DNA of 64,000 nt from Nonomuraea africana. Lineage in GTDB: Bacteria; Actinomycetota; Actinomycetes; Streptosporangiales; Streptosporangiaceae. Of the stretch, positions 51,854-60,914 are shown piece after piece; position 1 is the stretch's first letter, and every line of letters begins with the position of its first letter. The stretch covers positions 6,758,001-6,822,000 of the forward strand of contig NZ_JADBEF010000001.1 of the NCBI RefSeq assembly GCF_014873535.1, in the 5' to 3' direction. The position numbers and the translations under genes are program-made. Below the pieces are notes generated by a model. That model ran no database searches, had not been told where the DNA came from, and worked only from the letters and a program-made list of their open reading frames with translations.

Positions 51854-54800
51854 GCCTGCGCACGTCCCGCTTGCGCGCCTCGTAGGTCGCGCCGACCACC
51901 AGCAGCAGCAGCCCGCCGAGGGCCATCGGCACCCAGCGCGGCACCGCGCCCATCAGGTCGGCGATCCACGGGGCCAGCTCCCGCACCGCCACGATCGCCA
52001 CGGTGACCCCGCCCATCAGCGCGGGTGCCTGCAGGCGGCGCCAGGCCCCCGCCAGCGTCACGGCCAGCGCCGCCGCGCCCAGCGCGAACGCCCTCAGCGG
52101 GGTGGCCTCCTGCAGCAGGCTCGGCCCGAACGCCAGCGCGAGCCCAGGACCGTAGGCGAGCCACGACGAGAGCGCCGTCCCCCTGGCCCGCCATCCGCCG
52201 ACGGCCAGCGTGAGCGCCGCGAAGGGCAGCGTGTAGGCCTCCAAGACCCGCACCTCCAGCGCCGCCGCCACGGCGACCACCTCCCCGGCCACGAGCACCC
52301 CCGCCAGCACAGCCCACCAGAACCTGGCCCCTTCCCCCACACGCACCCCCGGCCCCACCCGGTGGGGTCGTGCGTGCACCCACTCCTCGGCTCGAGGACG
52401 CGCCGTCTCCTCGGGGCGTTGCCGCGCGGCCTCCTCAGGATGCGCCTGTGCCGTCTCCGTGGCTCGAGCATGCGCCGTCTCCTCGGGGCGTGTCCGCGCC
52501 GGACGCTCCGGATGCGGGCGCGGGTGCGTCGTGCTGGGGTTTGGTCGCCAGAGGAGGGCGGTGGTGGCGGCGACGGTCGCCAGGGCAGGGAACACCGCGA
52601 GCGTCGCGGTCTCGTCCGCCAGCGCCCACCCGAGCACCAGCGACCCGAGCCAGAGCGCGCCCGCCGTGCCCGCCGCCCTGCCCACCCGGCCGCTGCGCCC
52701 CCTGGCCGCCGCCCACGCCGCACCCGTCGTCGCCACGACCATCACGACCAGCACGACCACGTACGGCACGCGCACCGCCACCGGCACCACCGCCACGACG
52801 AGCACCCCCGCCAGCGCCACGAGACCAGGCCGGACAGCCAGCGCGAGCACCACCCCCGCCAGCCCGACGGCCACCACCGCCAGCGGGCGATCCCCAGTGA
52901 ACGCCACCCCACCGCGCCACGGATCGAACACGGCCAGATAGGCCCCAAAGGTCCCTACCAGCACATCGCCGACGACCACCAGCGCCAAAGCCGCCAGCAC
53001 CACCGTCACCCTGCCAACCACGGAGGTCGCCACACCGGGCCCACCCCTGGAGGTCACCGCACCGGGCCCTCTCTCGGAGGGCACCACAGCAGGCCCCCTC
53101 TCGGAGGTCGCCACAGAGGACCCGCCCCCAGGGATCGCCGCAGCAGGCCCGCCCTCGGAGGGCGTGCGCTCGGAGGGCGTGCGCTCGATTCCAGGGGGCC
53201 CTGGCGTTGCGCGTGTGCCGTACCAACCCAACAGCGCCAGCCCCGCGCCGATGGCCAGCCCGGTCGATGCCGCGTCCCGCGCGAACAGGCCGAGGCCGTC
53301 GAGCGCCACCCACACCAGCCCCGAACCCGCCAGCGCCGCCCCCACCAGCGCCGCGGGCCTGCGGTACAGCAGCCCCCACGCCACCAGCAGCGCCCCGAGC
53401 ACCGCATACGCCACCGGCCGCTGGTCCAGCGACCACAGCACCGCGAGCGCCCCCACGACCCCCGCCACCCACGGAGCCGAGGGCACCCTGAACCGCGCCG
53501 CGACGACGGTGAACCCCAGCGCGACCGCCAGCTGCACCCCCACCACCACCAGGTACGGCAGGCCGTACACCACCGGCGCCGCCACCACCGCCGCCGTCGC
53601 GGGCACCACCGCCGCCCACCGCGCCCTTCCCAGGACCAACGGGACGGCCGCCAGCAGGGCGAAGACAACGGGCGCCGCTGGCGGCCCGACGACCACGTCG
53701 TCGTCCCACAAGGTCGTCACGGGCGCGTCGAAGACCGCCATCAGCGTCTGAGGCAGCACCGCCAGCCCGCCGAGCAGCGCCAGCCCGACCCCGGAGAACG
53801 CGTAGGGCGCGCGCAGCCGTTCGGGGAGCAACCGCGCCAGAGCCGTCACGGCCAGCGCCGCCCCGACGTACGGCGGCACCCGCCAGTCCGCGGCCGGCAG
53901 CCCAAGCCCAGGCGCCCCCACCGCGACGACCAGCGCCGTCGCCGACCAGCCGGCCGCGAACGCCCGGCCGATCCTGTCCTCCGTGCGGAAGGCCGCGAAG
54001 AACCCCATGGCGGCCAGCACGAGCAGCGACGGCACGTGCAGCAGCCAGTCCTGCTCGGCCGTCGCCACCCCTGCCGACACCAGCGCGGCCGTCCCCATGA
54101 TCGCCGCGCAGACCACCGCCGTCACGCGGAGCGCTCCCCAGCGCGCGGCGACGGACCAGACGGCGATGTCCAGCACGACCGTGGCGGCCAGCGCGGCGCT
54201 CGGCCAGCCGCGACCGTGCCCCGTCGCCAGCATGATCAACGGCGCCTGCGCCAGCACGACCGCCAGCGACAGCGACACCTTCAGCGACAGCACCCTGCCG
54301 TAGACCGCCGCCGCCAGGGCCACCACCCCGAGCGTCGCCGCGGCGTAGTCCCACCCGTCGACGGCGCCGACCAGGCCCGTTCGGTGCGCCGCGTAGCCGT
54401 CCAGCAGCATCAGCGCCAGTCCCAGCGCGCCGACGGTCTCCGCCGTCGCGTTCAGCTTCCGTCTGAGCAGCACGACCGGTACGGCCAGCGTCACGCCCGT
54501 GAGGCCCGCGAGGATCGCCGCCCTGCCCCCGATGCCGAGGTGACCCCAGCTGACGACGGTGAACACGATCGCCGCCACTGCCAGGAGGAGCCCGCCGAGG
54601 ATGAGCAGCAGGTTCTGCGCGGTCCTCCTGGACACCTCCCCCTGCGCCCGCCCACGTCCTCCGGACGGCCCGCCAGGGAACCCCCCACCGGGACCCGCCC
54701 CCGCACCAGCGCCCGAAGCCTTCACACCACCAGGCGAGACACCCGGACCGCCCACCCGTGAGGCTCCGCCAGGAGTGCCCGCACCACCAGGTGAGACCCC

Positions 54801-55157
54801 GCCCGGCCAGCCCTCATCGCCGGGAGCGGCTCCGGCGGGTAGGTCACCCGGCTCCCCGATACCTGTGGAGTTCCCTGCCCGTGTGTCCTCCGCTGTCTGC
54901 CCTGCGGCGGCCCTCGGTGGAACCACCGAAGGATCCCCGGTGTGGCCCGCGAGACGGGCGCGGTCGGCGCGCAGGAGGGCGAGGAGGTGCTCCCGCCGTC
55001 CCTTCAGCTCGGCCTCGTGCGCCCTCAGGCCCGCCAGCGCGCCGTCCACCTTCCACAGCTCCAGCGCCACGGGCCCGGACAGCGGCAGCCCGCACCGGGG
55101 GCAGGCGCCGGCGGGCCCGGCCAGAGGAAGGTCGCAATCAGGACAGTTCGCACGCAT
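51825..55157 (-). CDS. Large zinc-ribbon polytopic membrane protein, SCO7613 C-terminal-domain type
   Basis: 1110-aa protein. Residues 1-30 are a zinc ribbon (CPDCDLP..CPRCGLP), followed by a coiled-coil (about 35-70), a Gly/Pro-rich linker (about 80-175) and more than twenty hydrophobic helices. Two low-complexity insertions interrupt the membrane part: a SERGP/TSERGP-rich stretch (about 645-710) and an Arg/Glu/Pro-rich stretch of EETA-x-x-R units (about 885-945). The architecture matches the actinobacterial SCO7613 group, whose function is not known. ATG at 55157. Confidence 0.8.
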   Translation of the reverse strand: MRANCPDCDLPLAGPAGACPRCGLPLSGPVALELWKVDGALAGLRAHEAELKGRREHLLALLRADRARLAGHTGDPSVVPPRAAAGQTAEDTRAGNSTGIGEPGDLPAGAAPGDEGWPGGVSPGGAGTPGGASRVGGPGVSPGGVKASGAGAGAGPGGGFPGGPSGGRGRAQGEVSRRTAQNLLLILGGLLLAVAAIVFTVVSWGHLGIGGRAAILAGLTGVTLAVPVVLLRRKLNATAETVGALGLALMLLDGYAAHRTGLVGAVDGWDYAAATLGVVALAAAVYGRVLSLKVSLSLAVVLAQAPLIMLATGHGRGWPSAALAATVVLDIAVWSVAARWGALRVTAVVCAAIMGTAALVSAGVATAEQDWLLHVPSLLVLAAMGFFAAFRTEDRIGRAFAAGWSATALVVAVGAPGLGLPAADWRVPPYVGAALAVTALARLLPERLRAPYAFSGVGLALLGGLAVLPQTLMAVFDAPVTTLWDDDVVVGPPAAPVVFALLAAVPLVLGRARWAAVVPATAAVVAAPVVYGLPYLVVVGVQLAVALGFTVVAARFRVPSAPWVAGVVGALAVLWSLDQRPVAYAVLGALLVAWGLLYRRPAALVGAALAGSGLVWVALDGLGLFARDAASTGLAIGAGLALLGWYGTRATPGPPGIERTPSERTPSEGGPAAAIPGGGSSVATSERGPAVVPSERGPGAVTSRGGPGVATSVVGRVTVVLAALALVVVGDVLVGTFGAYLAVFDPWRGGVAFTGDRPLAVVAVGLAGVVLALAVRPGLVALAGVLVVAVVPVAVRVPYVVVLVVMVVATTGAAWAAARGRSGRVGRAAGTAGALWLGSLVLGWALADETATLAVFPALATVAATTALLWRPNPSTTHPRPHPERPARTRPEETAHARATETAQAHPEEAARQRPEETARPRAEEWVHARPHRVGPGVRVGEGARFWWAVLAGVLVAGEVVAVAAALEVRVLEAYTLPFAALTLAVGGWRARGTALSSWLAYGPGLALAFGPSLLQEATPLRAFALGAAALAVTLAGAWRRLQAPALMGGVTVAIVAVRELAPWIADLMGAVPRWVPMALGGLLLLVVGATYEARKRDVRRLRDAVARLR

Positions 55158-55230
55158 GGCGAGAACAATGCCGCACTCGACTTGATGATCGCTTGCGCCG
55201 TCCTACTCAGAAACGCCTAGGCACCCCGAC

Positions 55231-56595
55231 TCATCGCGTCTTCCTGGCGATGACCGTGATCACCCCGGTCGCGCCCGCCGCCACCGCCAGCCACAGCAGG
55301 ACGTCGGTGCCCGAGATCCCACCGGGCGAATCGGCGGCGACCGCCTCGCCGTCCGCTGCCGCCGACGACTCGCCGTCCGGCGCGGCCTCGGACGCAGGCC
55401 CGGACTCAGCGGCCTCGGACGCGGGTCCGGAGTCCGCGAGTGTGGAGGACGGCGAGGGCAGGGCTGTCGCGGGCAGCGGCACCCGGTGGACGGGGCTGTT
55501 GGCCCCCTCGCTCCCGGTCAGCAGCGCCTTCCCGTCGGCGGTGTAGGCGATCGACTCGGCCTGGTCGAGAGCGGGCATCGACACTTTCGCCAGCGGTTCG
55601 TCCAGCGCCCTGTACACGGTCGCGGAGAAGTAGGTGCGGACCACGAAGCTCGACCCGTCGGGCGCGTAGGCGGCGTCGGTGGCCATGATCGGAGCCGAGC
55701 CGACCTTGCGAAGGACGTTGGTCCTGCCCGCCCTCAGCCGTTCGGGCGCCTCGTAGATCGCCCCCGCGAACTGCTTGGTCACCACGTACAGGCGTCCGGT
55801 CTTCGGGTGGACCATGATGCCCTCGGCGTTGTGCCCGCCGTCCTCGTACGTGAAGCGATACCGGACGGCGGGCAGCGCGGCGTCCCTGAGCGTCGTGGGC
55901 TCCATCACCTTGTAGATCGAGATGTCGGGCCACGCGCCGTCGAAGTTGTCGCCGATGTCAGCGAACCAGAGCACGCCTCGCCCGGTCCGCGGATCCTTGG
56001 AGGCGGCCATGGCCTCCCAGTCACGGGCCTGGGCGCCGCGCAGCGTGAACGTCGCCCTGGTCCTGCCGTTCGCACCGAGCGCGAAGAAGGTCGGGCCCGC
56101 GTCGCTGTCGTTGTGCGTGTAGTAGACACCGTCGTGCGTGGGAGACAGTGCGAGACCGCTCGACTCGGTGATGCGCGGGTCCGGGATCGTGAACGCGACC
56201 TCGTCGTTCCCGTCGCCGAACCCCCGAGCCCCGGCGACTCCGGAAACCTCGGACACGGGCACCGCGGCACCCGGACTCCCGACAACGGGCACATCCGCCA
56301 CCGAACCCCCGACACCACGGCCGACCGCACCCCCCGCCACCGCCACCACCGCACGAGAGGCCACCGCACGAGAGGCCACCACGCTAGGGGCCCCCGCGCG
56401 AGCAACGTCCACTCGAGGGGCTTCCACGCGAGCAGCCACCGCTTGAGCCGCCTCAGCACCAGGGGTCTCCGTGCGAGAGGCCAAGGTCTGGGAGGTTACG
56501 GGTTCCGCGAAAGTGGGGGTGGCGAAGGCTGGTGTGGCCGGTAGTGCCAGGGCCATGACAAGCCCCACAAGCGTGCGAATCAGGACATCCCCCAT
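55231..56595 (-). CDS. Exported, membrane-anchored beta-propeller-like protein
   Basis: 454-aa protein. The ATG at 56595 opens a signal peptide (IRTLVGLVMALALPATPAFA). An Ala/Val/Arg-rich low-complexity segment follows (about 35-110), with repeated VASRAVASRAVVA-like units. A propeller domain comes next (ESSGLALSPTHDGVYYTHNDS, RDWEAMAASKDPRTGRGVLW, YEDGGHNAEGIMVHPKTGRLYV; each quoted in part), like the esterase-like-activity-of-phytase group. A disordered Ala/Glu/Ser segment and a C-terminal TM helix (VLLWLAVAAGATGVITVIA) with RKTR end anchor it outside the membrane. Function unknown. Confidence 0.75.
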   Translation of the reverse strand: MGDVLIRTLVGLVMALALPATPAFATPTFAEPVTSQTLASRTETPGAEAAQAVAARVEAPRVDVARAGAPSVVASRAVASRAVVAVAGGAVGRGVGGSVADVPVVGSPGAAVPVSEVSGVAGARGFGDGNDEVAFTIPDPRITESSGLALSPTHDGVYYTHNDSDAGPTFFALGANGRTRATFTLRGAQARDWEAMAASKDPRTGRGVLWFADIGDNFDGAWPDISIYKVMEPTTLRDAALPAVRYRFTYEDGGHNAEGIMVHPKTGRLYVVTKQFAGAIYEAPERLRAGRTNVLRKVGSAPIMATDAAYAPDGSSFVVRTYFSATVYRALDEPLAKVSMPALDQAESIAYTADGKALLTGSEGANSPVHRVPLPATALPSPSSTLADSGPASEAAESGPASEAAPDGESSAAADGEAVAADSPGGISGTDVLLWLAVAAGATGVITVIARKTR

Positions 56596-56602
56596 CCAGC
56601 AA

Positions 56603-56782
56603 TCATGCCGCAGCGGCGACCATCGCGCTCTGCCGGTAGAAGCCGCCGCCCTGCAGAACGACGAGCCCGAGGTTGGCCGCGAGCACCGCCATCCACAACG
56701 TACCCAATCCACCCGAAGCCGCCGCGGAAGTCGCGACGGCCGCGAACAAGCCGTACCCGATCACAAAGGAATCCAAGCTCAT
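56603..56782 (-). pseudogene. 59-codon duplicated C-terminus of the upstream MATE transporter
   Basis: The frame starts at ATG 56782, overlapping the MATE stop in an ATGA, and encodes one to two TM helices. It aligns without gaps to the last 50 residues of the MATE protein at roughly half identity: SLDSFVIGYGL against SLRSLAIGWGL, then GTLWMAVLAANLGLVVLQGG against GLWTAMLATNLLLLALQGS. This is either the remains of a deleted tandem paralogue or a small coupled membrane protein. Being in frame with an intact start leaves expression possible. Confidence 0.6.
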
Positions 56783-58023
56783 CCACCAGCCGTCGCCGAC
56801 AGAAAAGCGCTGCCCTGCAGGGCGAGCAGGAGCAGGTTGGTGGCCAGCATGGCGGTCCACAGGCCCGGCAGGCCCCAGGCGCCCGCCACCGGTCCCGCGG
56901 CGGTGGCCATCAGGCCCCAGCCGATCGCCAGCGAGCGCAGGCTGGAGCTCGACCGCTTCATCGCGGTGAGCCCGAAGCCCATGACCACGTTGCCCGCGTC
57001 GGCCAGCGTCGCCGACAGCATGAGGGCCGCCACGGCCGTCACCTGGGCTCGGACCGCCACGTCGGTGGTGAACGCCCGCGTCAGCGGGTCCATGAGCAGC
57101 AGCACCACCAGGACGCCCGCGCCCGCCCCGCAGATCGCGAGCGTCAGCGCGACCCGGGCGCCGTGCCGCTTGCCCGCCATCCCGTTCGCCCGGGCGATCT
57201 CCGGCACGGACGCCTGGGCCACCGCGAGCGCGGGCAGCATGAGGAAGCCGGTCAGCGAGTAGAGGATCGCGTGCGCCGCCGAGCCCGCGACGCCGGTCCT
57301 CGCCGCCGCATAGGCCACCACGCCGAGGCCGGCGAACTTGATCAGCAGCGTCCCCGACAGCGGAAGGCTCACCCGGGCGATGCGCGTGATCTCCTGGACG
57401 CGCGGCCTGCCCCTGCCGACGGGCCGTCCCAGCACGCGGCGCAGGGCGAGGTTCGCGATCCCCGCTCCGGCCAGCGACGAGCAGAGGAAGGCCACGCCCG
57501 CGCCGGTCAACCCCCATGCCGGCACCATGACGGGCACCAGGATGACGACCACCAGCGTGGACGCCGCACTCGACCACAGGACCTGACGGCTGCGCCCGAG
57601 CGAGACCAGCACGATGTTCGCGCCCCCGTTGGAGGCGCTCACCAGCAGCGAGAGCGCCAGCGTGACGGGCAGGACACCGAACCCCGCCACCCTGACCCCG
57701 CTCAGCGCGGCGATGAGCGGAGCGCACGCCACCGCGACCGCGCCGGCCGTACCGATCAGCAGGGCGAGCCATCGGGCATCGCGCAGGACGGGGACCACGG
57801 CCGGCGGATCGTCCCGGAAGGGAGCGACGAACGGCCCCAGCCCGCGCAGGCCACCGACGACGGCCATCAGGGCCGGGTGGTGGACGGCCGTGGTGAGGGC
57901 GTAGGCGGCCAGCGCGGCCGTCTCGTGACGGCCGAGGACGGAGGTGACGACCAGGGATCCGGCTAATCCGGTGACCGAGGACAGAAGGAGCGGGAGCGCG
58001 GCCCCCGCGATGGCGCGATGCAT
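56779..58023 (-). CDS. MATE-family efflux transporter
   Basis: About 414-aa protein with 12 hydrophobic helices. N-terminal helix ALPLLLSSVTGLAGSLVVT, conserved inter-half features and IGWGLMATAAGPVAGAWGLPG near the C-terminus fit MATE/MatE transporters that export cationic drugs or metabolites by Na+/H+ antiport. ATG at 58023 is taken; a GTG at 58032 would add three residues, and neither has a clear ribosome site. Divergent from the aldo/keto reductase; followed by a duplicated C-terminal fragment. Confidence 0.85.
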   Translation of the reverse strand: MHRAIAGAALPLLLSSVTGLAGSLVVTSVLGRHETAALAAYALTTAVHHPALMAVVGGLRGLGPFVAPFRDDPPAVVPVLRDARWLALLIGTAGAVAVACAPLIAALSGVRVAGFGVLPVTLALSLLVSASNGGANIVLVSLGRSRQVLWSSAASTLVVVILVPVMVPAWGLTGAGVAFLCSSLAGAGIANLALRRVLGRPVGRGRPRVQEITRIARVSLPLSGTLLIKFAGLGVVAYAAARTGVAGSAAHAILYSLTGFLMLPALAVAQASVPEIARANGMAGKRHGARVALTLAICGAGAGVLVVLLLMDPLTRAFTTDVAVRAQVTAVAALMLSATLADAGNVVMGFGLTAMKRSSSSLRSLAIGWGLMATAAGPVAGAWGLPGLWTAMLATNLLLLALQGSAFLSATAGG

Positions 58024-58123
58024 GAAACGCACAATCCCGAGGCGATCAGACCCCGGGATTCGTGATCAGTATACCGGGGCGGGGTCTGGCCTGGAGTGCG
58101 CTCCAGGTTCTTAGGCTGGGGGC

Positions 58124-59092
58124 ATGGAATACGTGAACCTTGGACGCACCGGGCTCAAGGTCAGCCCGCTCTGCCTCGGCACGATGAACTTCGGTCCCCA
58201 GACGACGGAGGAAGACTCCTTCGCCATCATGGACAGGGCCCACGAACTCGGCATCAACTTCTTCGACACGGCCGACGTGTACGGCTGGAAGCAGGGCGAG
58301 GGCGTCACCGAGAACATCGTCGGCCGCTGGTTCGCCCAGGGCGGTGGCCGCAGGGAGCGCACCGTCATCGCCACCAAGTTCCACGGCAAGATGGGCGAGT
58401 GGCCCAACGAGAGCCTGCAGTCGGCGCTGCACATCCGCAGGGCCTGCGACGCCTCGCTCAAGCGCCTGCAGACCGACTACATCGACATCTTCCAGGCGCA
58501 CCACATCGGCAGGGAGACCCCCTTCGAGGAGTTCTGGGAGGCCATGGACATCCTGCGCCAGCAGGGCAAGATCATCTACGTCGGCTCCTCCAACTACGCG
58601 GGCTGGCACATCGCGAAGGCCCAGGAGAGCGCCGCGCGCAGGGGCATGCTCGGCCTGGTCAGCGAGCAGTCCCACTACAACCTGCTCACCCGCAAAGTGG
58701 AGCTGGAGGTGCTGCCCGCCTGCGAAGACTACGGGCTCGGCGTGATCCCGTGGAGCCCGCTGGCCGGCGGCCTGCTCGGCGGCGTGCTACGCAAGATCGA
58801 CAAGGGCCGCTCGGCCACCGAGAACATGGTCAAGGAGCTCGACAAGCACCGCGAGCGGATCGAGCAGTACGAGGCGTTCTGCGACGAGCTCGGCGAGGAC
58901 CCCGCGCACGTCGGCCTGGCCTGGCTGCTGACCCGCCCCGCCGTGACCGCGCCGATCATCGGCCCGCGCACGCTCGACCAGCTCGACGGCACCATGCGCA
59001 CGCTTGAGATCGACCTGGACGACAAGGCGCTGGCCAGGCTCGATGAGATCTTCCCCGGCCACGAGACCGCGCCGGAGGACTACGCCTGGTGA
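58124..59092 (+). CDS. Aldo/keto reductase
   Basis: 322-aa NADPH-dependent oxidoreductase of the AKR superfamily (YajO/Tas or K-channel beta-subunit-like class). N-terminus YVNLGRTGLKVSPLCLGTMNFG; catalytic Asp in NFFDTADVYG (Asp, Tyr), Lys in VIATKFHGKMG, His in FQAHHIG, then YVGSSNYAGWHI and PWSPLAGGLL, and the cofactor motif PIIGPRTLDQLD. Last 13 bases overlap the convergent DUF2530 gene. Substrate unknown. Confidence 0.92.
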   Translation: MEYVNLGRTGLKVSPLCLGTMNFGPQTTEEDSFAIMDRAHELGINFFDTADVYGWKQGEGVTENIVGRWFAQGGGRRERTVIATKFHGKMGEWPNESLQSALHIRRACDASLKRLQTDYIDIFQAHHIGRETPFEEFWEAMDILRQQGKIIYVGSSNYAGWHIAKAQESAARRGMLGLVSEQSHYNLLTRKVELEVLPACEDYGLGVIPWSPLAGGLLGGVLRKIDKGRSATENMVKELDKHRERIEQYEAFCDELGEDPAHVGLAWLLTRPAVTAPIIGPRTLDQLDGTMRTLEIDLDDKALARLDEIFPGHETAPEDYAW

Positions 59093-59358
59093 TCCGGGGG
59101 GCCCATTCCCAGCACGGGCTCGACGGGCGCCTCGTCGGCCGGAAGGCTCTTGCGGCGCTTCCGGCCGACGAACCAGTAGCCGAAACCGCCGAAGGCGACG
59201 CCCGTCACACAGGTCCAGATCCACCACGCGTTCTCGGGGGCGGGCCGGACGATCAGCAGCACGACCAACGCCAGCGCCCACAGGGCAGTGCCCGCGAGCA
59301 CGGCGGCTCTGTCGTTGGTCTCGAGCGGCTCCGGATCCGGCCGCCATGGCTGCTTCAC
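59080..59358 (-). CDS. DUF2530-type small membrane protein
   Basis: 92-aa protein with two TM helices (VLAGTALWALALVVLLIVRP, WIWTCVTGVAFGGFGYWFVG) and an acidic disordered tail. The LETND..VLAGTALWALALV start is typical of the actinobacterial DUF2530 group. GTG start at 59358. It overlaps the aldo/keto reductase 3' end by 13 nt. No function is known for the family. Confidence 0.78.
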   Translation of the reverse strand: MKQPWRPDPEPLETNDRAAVLAGTALWALALVVLLIVRPAPENAWWIWTCVTGVAFGGFGYWFVGRKRRKSLPADEAPVEPVLGMGPPDHQA

Positions 59359-59465
59359 GTGATCCAGCCTAGTCGACGTGCTGTTTCACGCGATATGGCG
59401 GCAAATCCGTCTCGATCAGGTCGCGGGGTCTTTTCGCAGGTCGCAACCGCTGTCACTCTTCGCGC

Positions 59466-60914
59466 GTGAAAGACATGAAAGCCACTACTCCATCCAGACT
59501 TGACCGGTACTTCGCCATCACCGCGCGGGGCTCGACCGTCTCCCGCGAGGTGCGCGGCGGCCTGGCCACCTTCTTCACGATGGCCTACATCGTCGTCCTC
59601 AACCCCCTCATCATCGCGAGGGCCACGGACGCCGACGGCCAGTTCATCGGGGACGGTCTGGTCGCCAACGTACCGCTGGTCGCCTCCGGCACCGCGTTCG
59701 TCGCGGGCATGCTCTCCATCCTCATGGGCGTCGTCGGCAGGGTGCCGTTCGCGATGGCGGCGGGCCTCGGCCTGAACGCCTTCGTCACGTTCGGCATCGC
59801 CTCCCAGATGACGTGGGAGGCGGCGATGGGCCTGGTCTTCCTCGAGGGCGTCATCATCGGCATCCTCGTGCTGACCGGATTCAGGGTGGCCGTCTTCAAC
59901 GCCATCCCTGTCCAGTTGAAGACCGCGATCAGCGTCGGCATCGGCCTGTTCATCGCCTTGATCGGCTTCGTGGACGCGGGCTTCGTGCGCCGCGTCGCCG
60001 CCGGGCCGCCGCTGGAGATGGGCATCTCGGGCGCGCTGACTTCGTGGCCGCTGCTGGTCTTCATCCTCGGCCTGCTGGCCACCGCCGTCCTGGTGGCCCG
60101 CAAGGTCAAGGGCGCGATCCTCATCGGCATCGTCGGCACCACCCTCCTCGCGATGATCGTCGAGGCGCTGACGAAGACGGGTGCGGCCACTGCGAAGAAC
60201 CCCGCCGGCTGGCAGCTGGTCACGCCGTCCTGGCCCGAGCAGATCTTCGGTTTCCACAACCCGCTGACGCTGTTCACCGAGTTCGACCCGTTCGGCGCCT
60301 TCAGCCAGGTGTCGGTGATCCTGGCCGTGCTGCTGATCTTCACCCTGCTGGTCACGGACTTCTTCGACACGATGGGCACGATCGTGGGCGTCGGCCGCCA
60401 GGCCGACCTCCTCGACGAGGAGGGCCAGCTCCCGCGCACCAAGGAGATCCTGCTCGTGGACTCCATCGGCGCGGCGGCGGGCGGCGCGGGTTCGGTGTCG
60501 TCCAACACCACCTACATCGAGTCGGCCGCGGGTGTGGCCGAGGGCGCCCGCACCGGTCTGGCCAGCGTGGTCACCGGCGTGCTGTTCCTGCTGGCGATCT
60601 TCGTGGCGCCGCTGGTCGCCGTCGTGCCGTACGAGGCGGCGGCGCCCGCCCTCGTCGTGGTCGGCTTCATGATGATGACGACGGTCCGCGAGATCGACTG
60701 GAACGACTTCGACATCGCCATCCCCGCGTTCCTGACGATCGTGCTCATGCCGTTCACCTACTCCATCTCGAACGGCATCGGCGCGGGTTTCGTCAGCTAC
60801 GTGCTGATCCAGGTCGTCAAGGGCAGGAGCAGGAACGTCCATCCGCTGATGTGGGTGGTCGCCGGGCTGTTCGTCGTCTACTTCGCGCTCGGGCCGATCA
60901 AGACGCTTCTGTAG
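59466..60914 (+). CDS. NCS2-family purine permease (AzgA-like)
   Basis: 482-aa permease with about 13 TM segments for adenine/guanine/hypoxanthine uptake. Motifs: SREVRGGLATFFTMAYIVVLNP at the N-terminus (part), GLGLNAFVTFG, the substrate-site region VTDFFDTMGTIVGVGRQADLLD, SVSSNTTYIESAAGVAEGARTG and IDWNDFDIAIPAFLTIVLMPFTYSI (part). GTG 59466 or ATG 59475 could be the start; neither has a strong ribosome site. The 107-bp leader shows no purine riboswitch. Its end overlaps the convergent gene by 17 nt. Confidence 0.92.
   Translation: MKDMKATTPSRLDRYFAITARGSTVSREVRGGLATFFTMAYIVVLNPLIIARATDADGQFIGDGLVANVPLVASGTAFVAGMLSILMGVVGRVPFAMAAGLGLNAFVTFGIASQMTWEAAMGLVFLEGVIIGILVLTGFRVAVFNAIPVQLKTAISVGIGLFIALIGFVDAGFVRRVAAGPPLEMGISGALTSWPLLVFILGLLATAVLVARKVKGAILIGIVGTTLLAMIVEALTKTGAATAKNPAGWQLVTPSWPEQIFGFHNPLTLFTEFDPFGAFSQVSVILAVLLIFTLLVTDFFDTMGTIVGVGRQADLLDEEGQLPRTKEILLVDSIGAAAGGAGSVSSNTTYIESAAGVAEGARTGLASVVTGVLFLLAIFVAPLVAVVPYEAAAPALVVVGFMMMTTVREIDWNDFDIAIPAFLTIVLMPFTYSISNGIGAGFVSYVLIQVVKGRSRNVHPLMWVVAGLFVVYFALGPIKTLL

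Noticed and set aside
51294..54761. Very long open frame on the plus strand (over 1100 codons)
   Set aside because: It is antisense to the clear zinc-ribbon membrane protein, is rich in Arg/Pro/His/Gln, and is a high-GC shadow frame.
59359..59465. Purine riboswitch before the NCS2 permease
   Set aside because: No conserved three-way junction or loop motifs are visible in the 107-bp leader.
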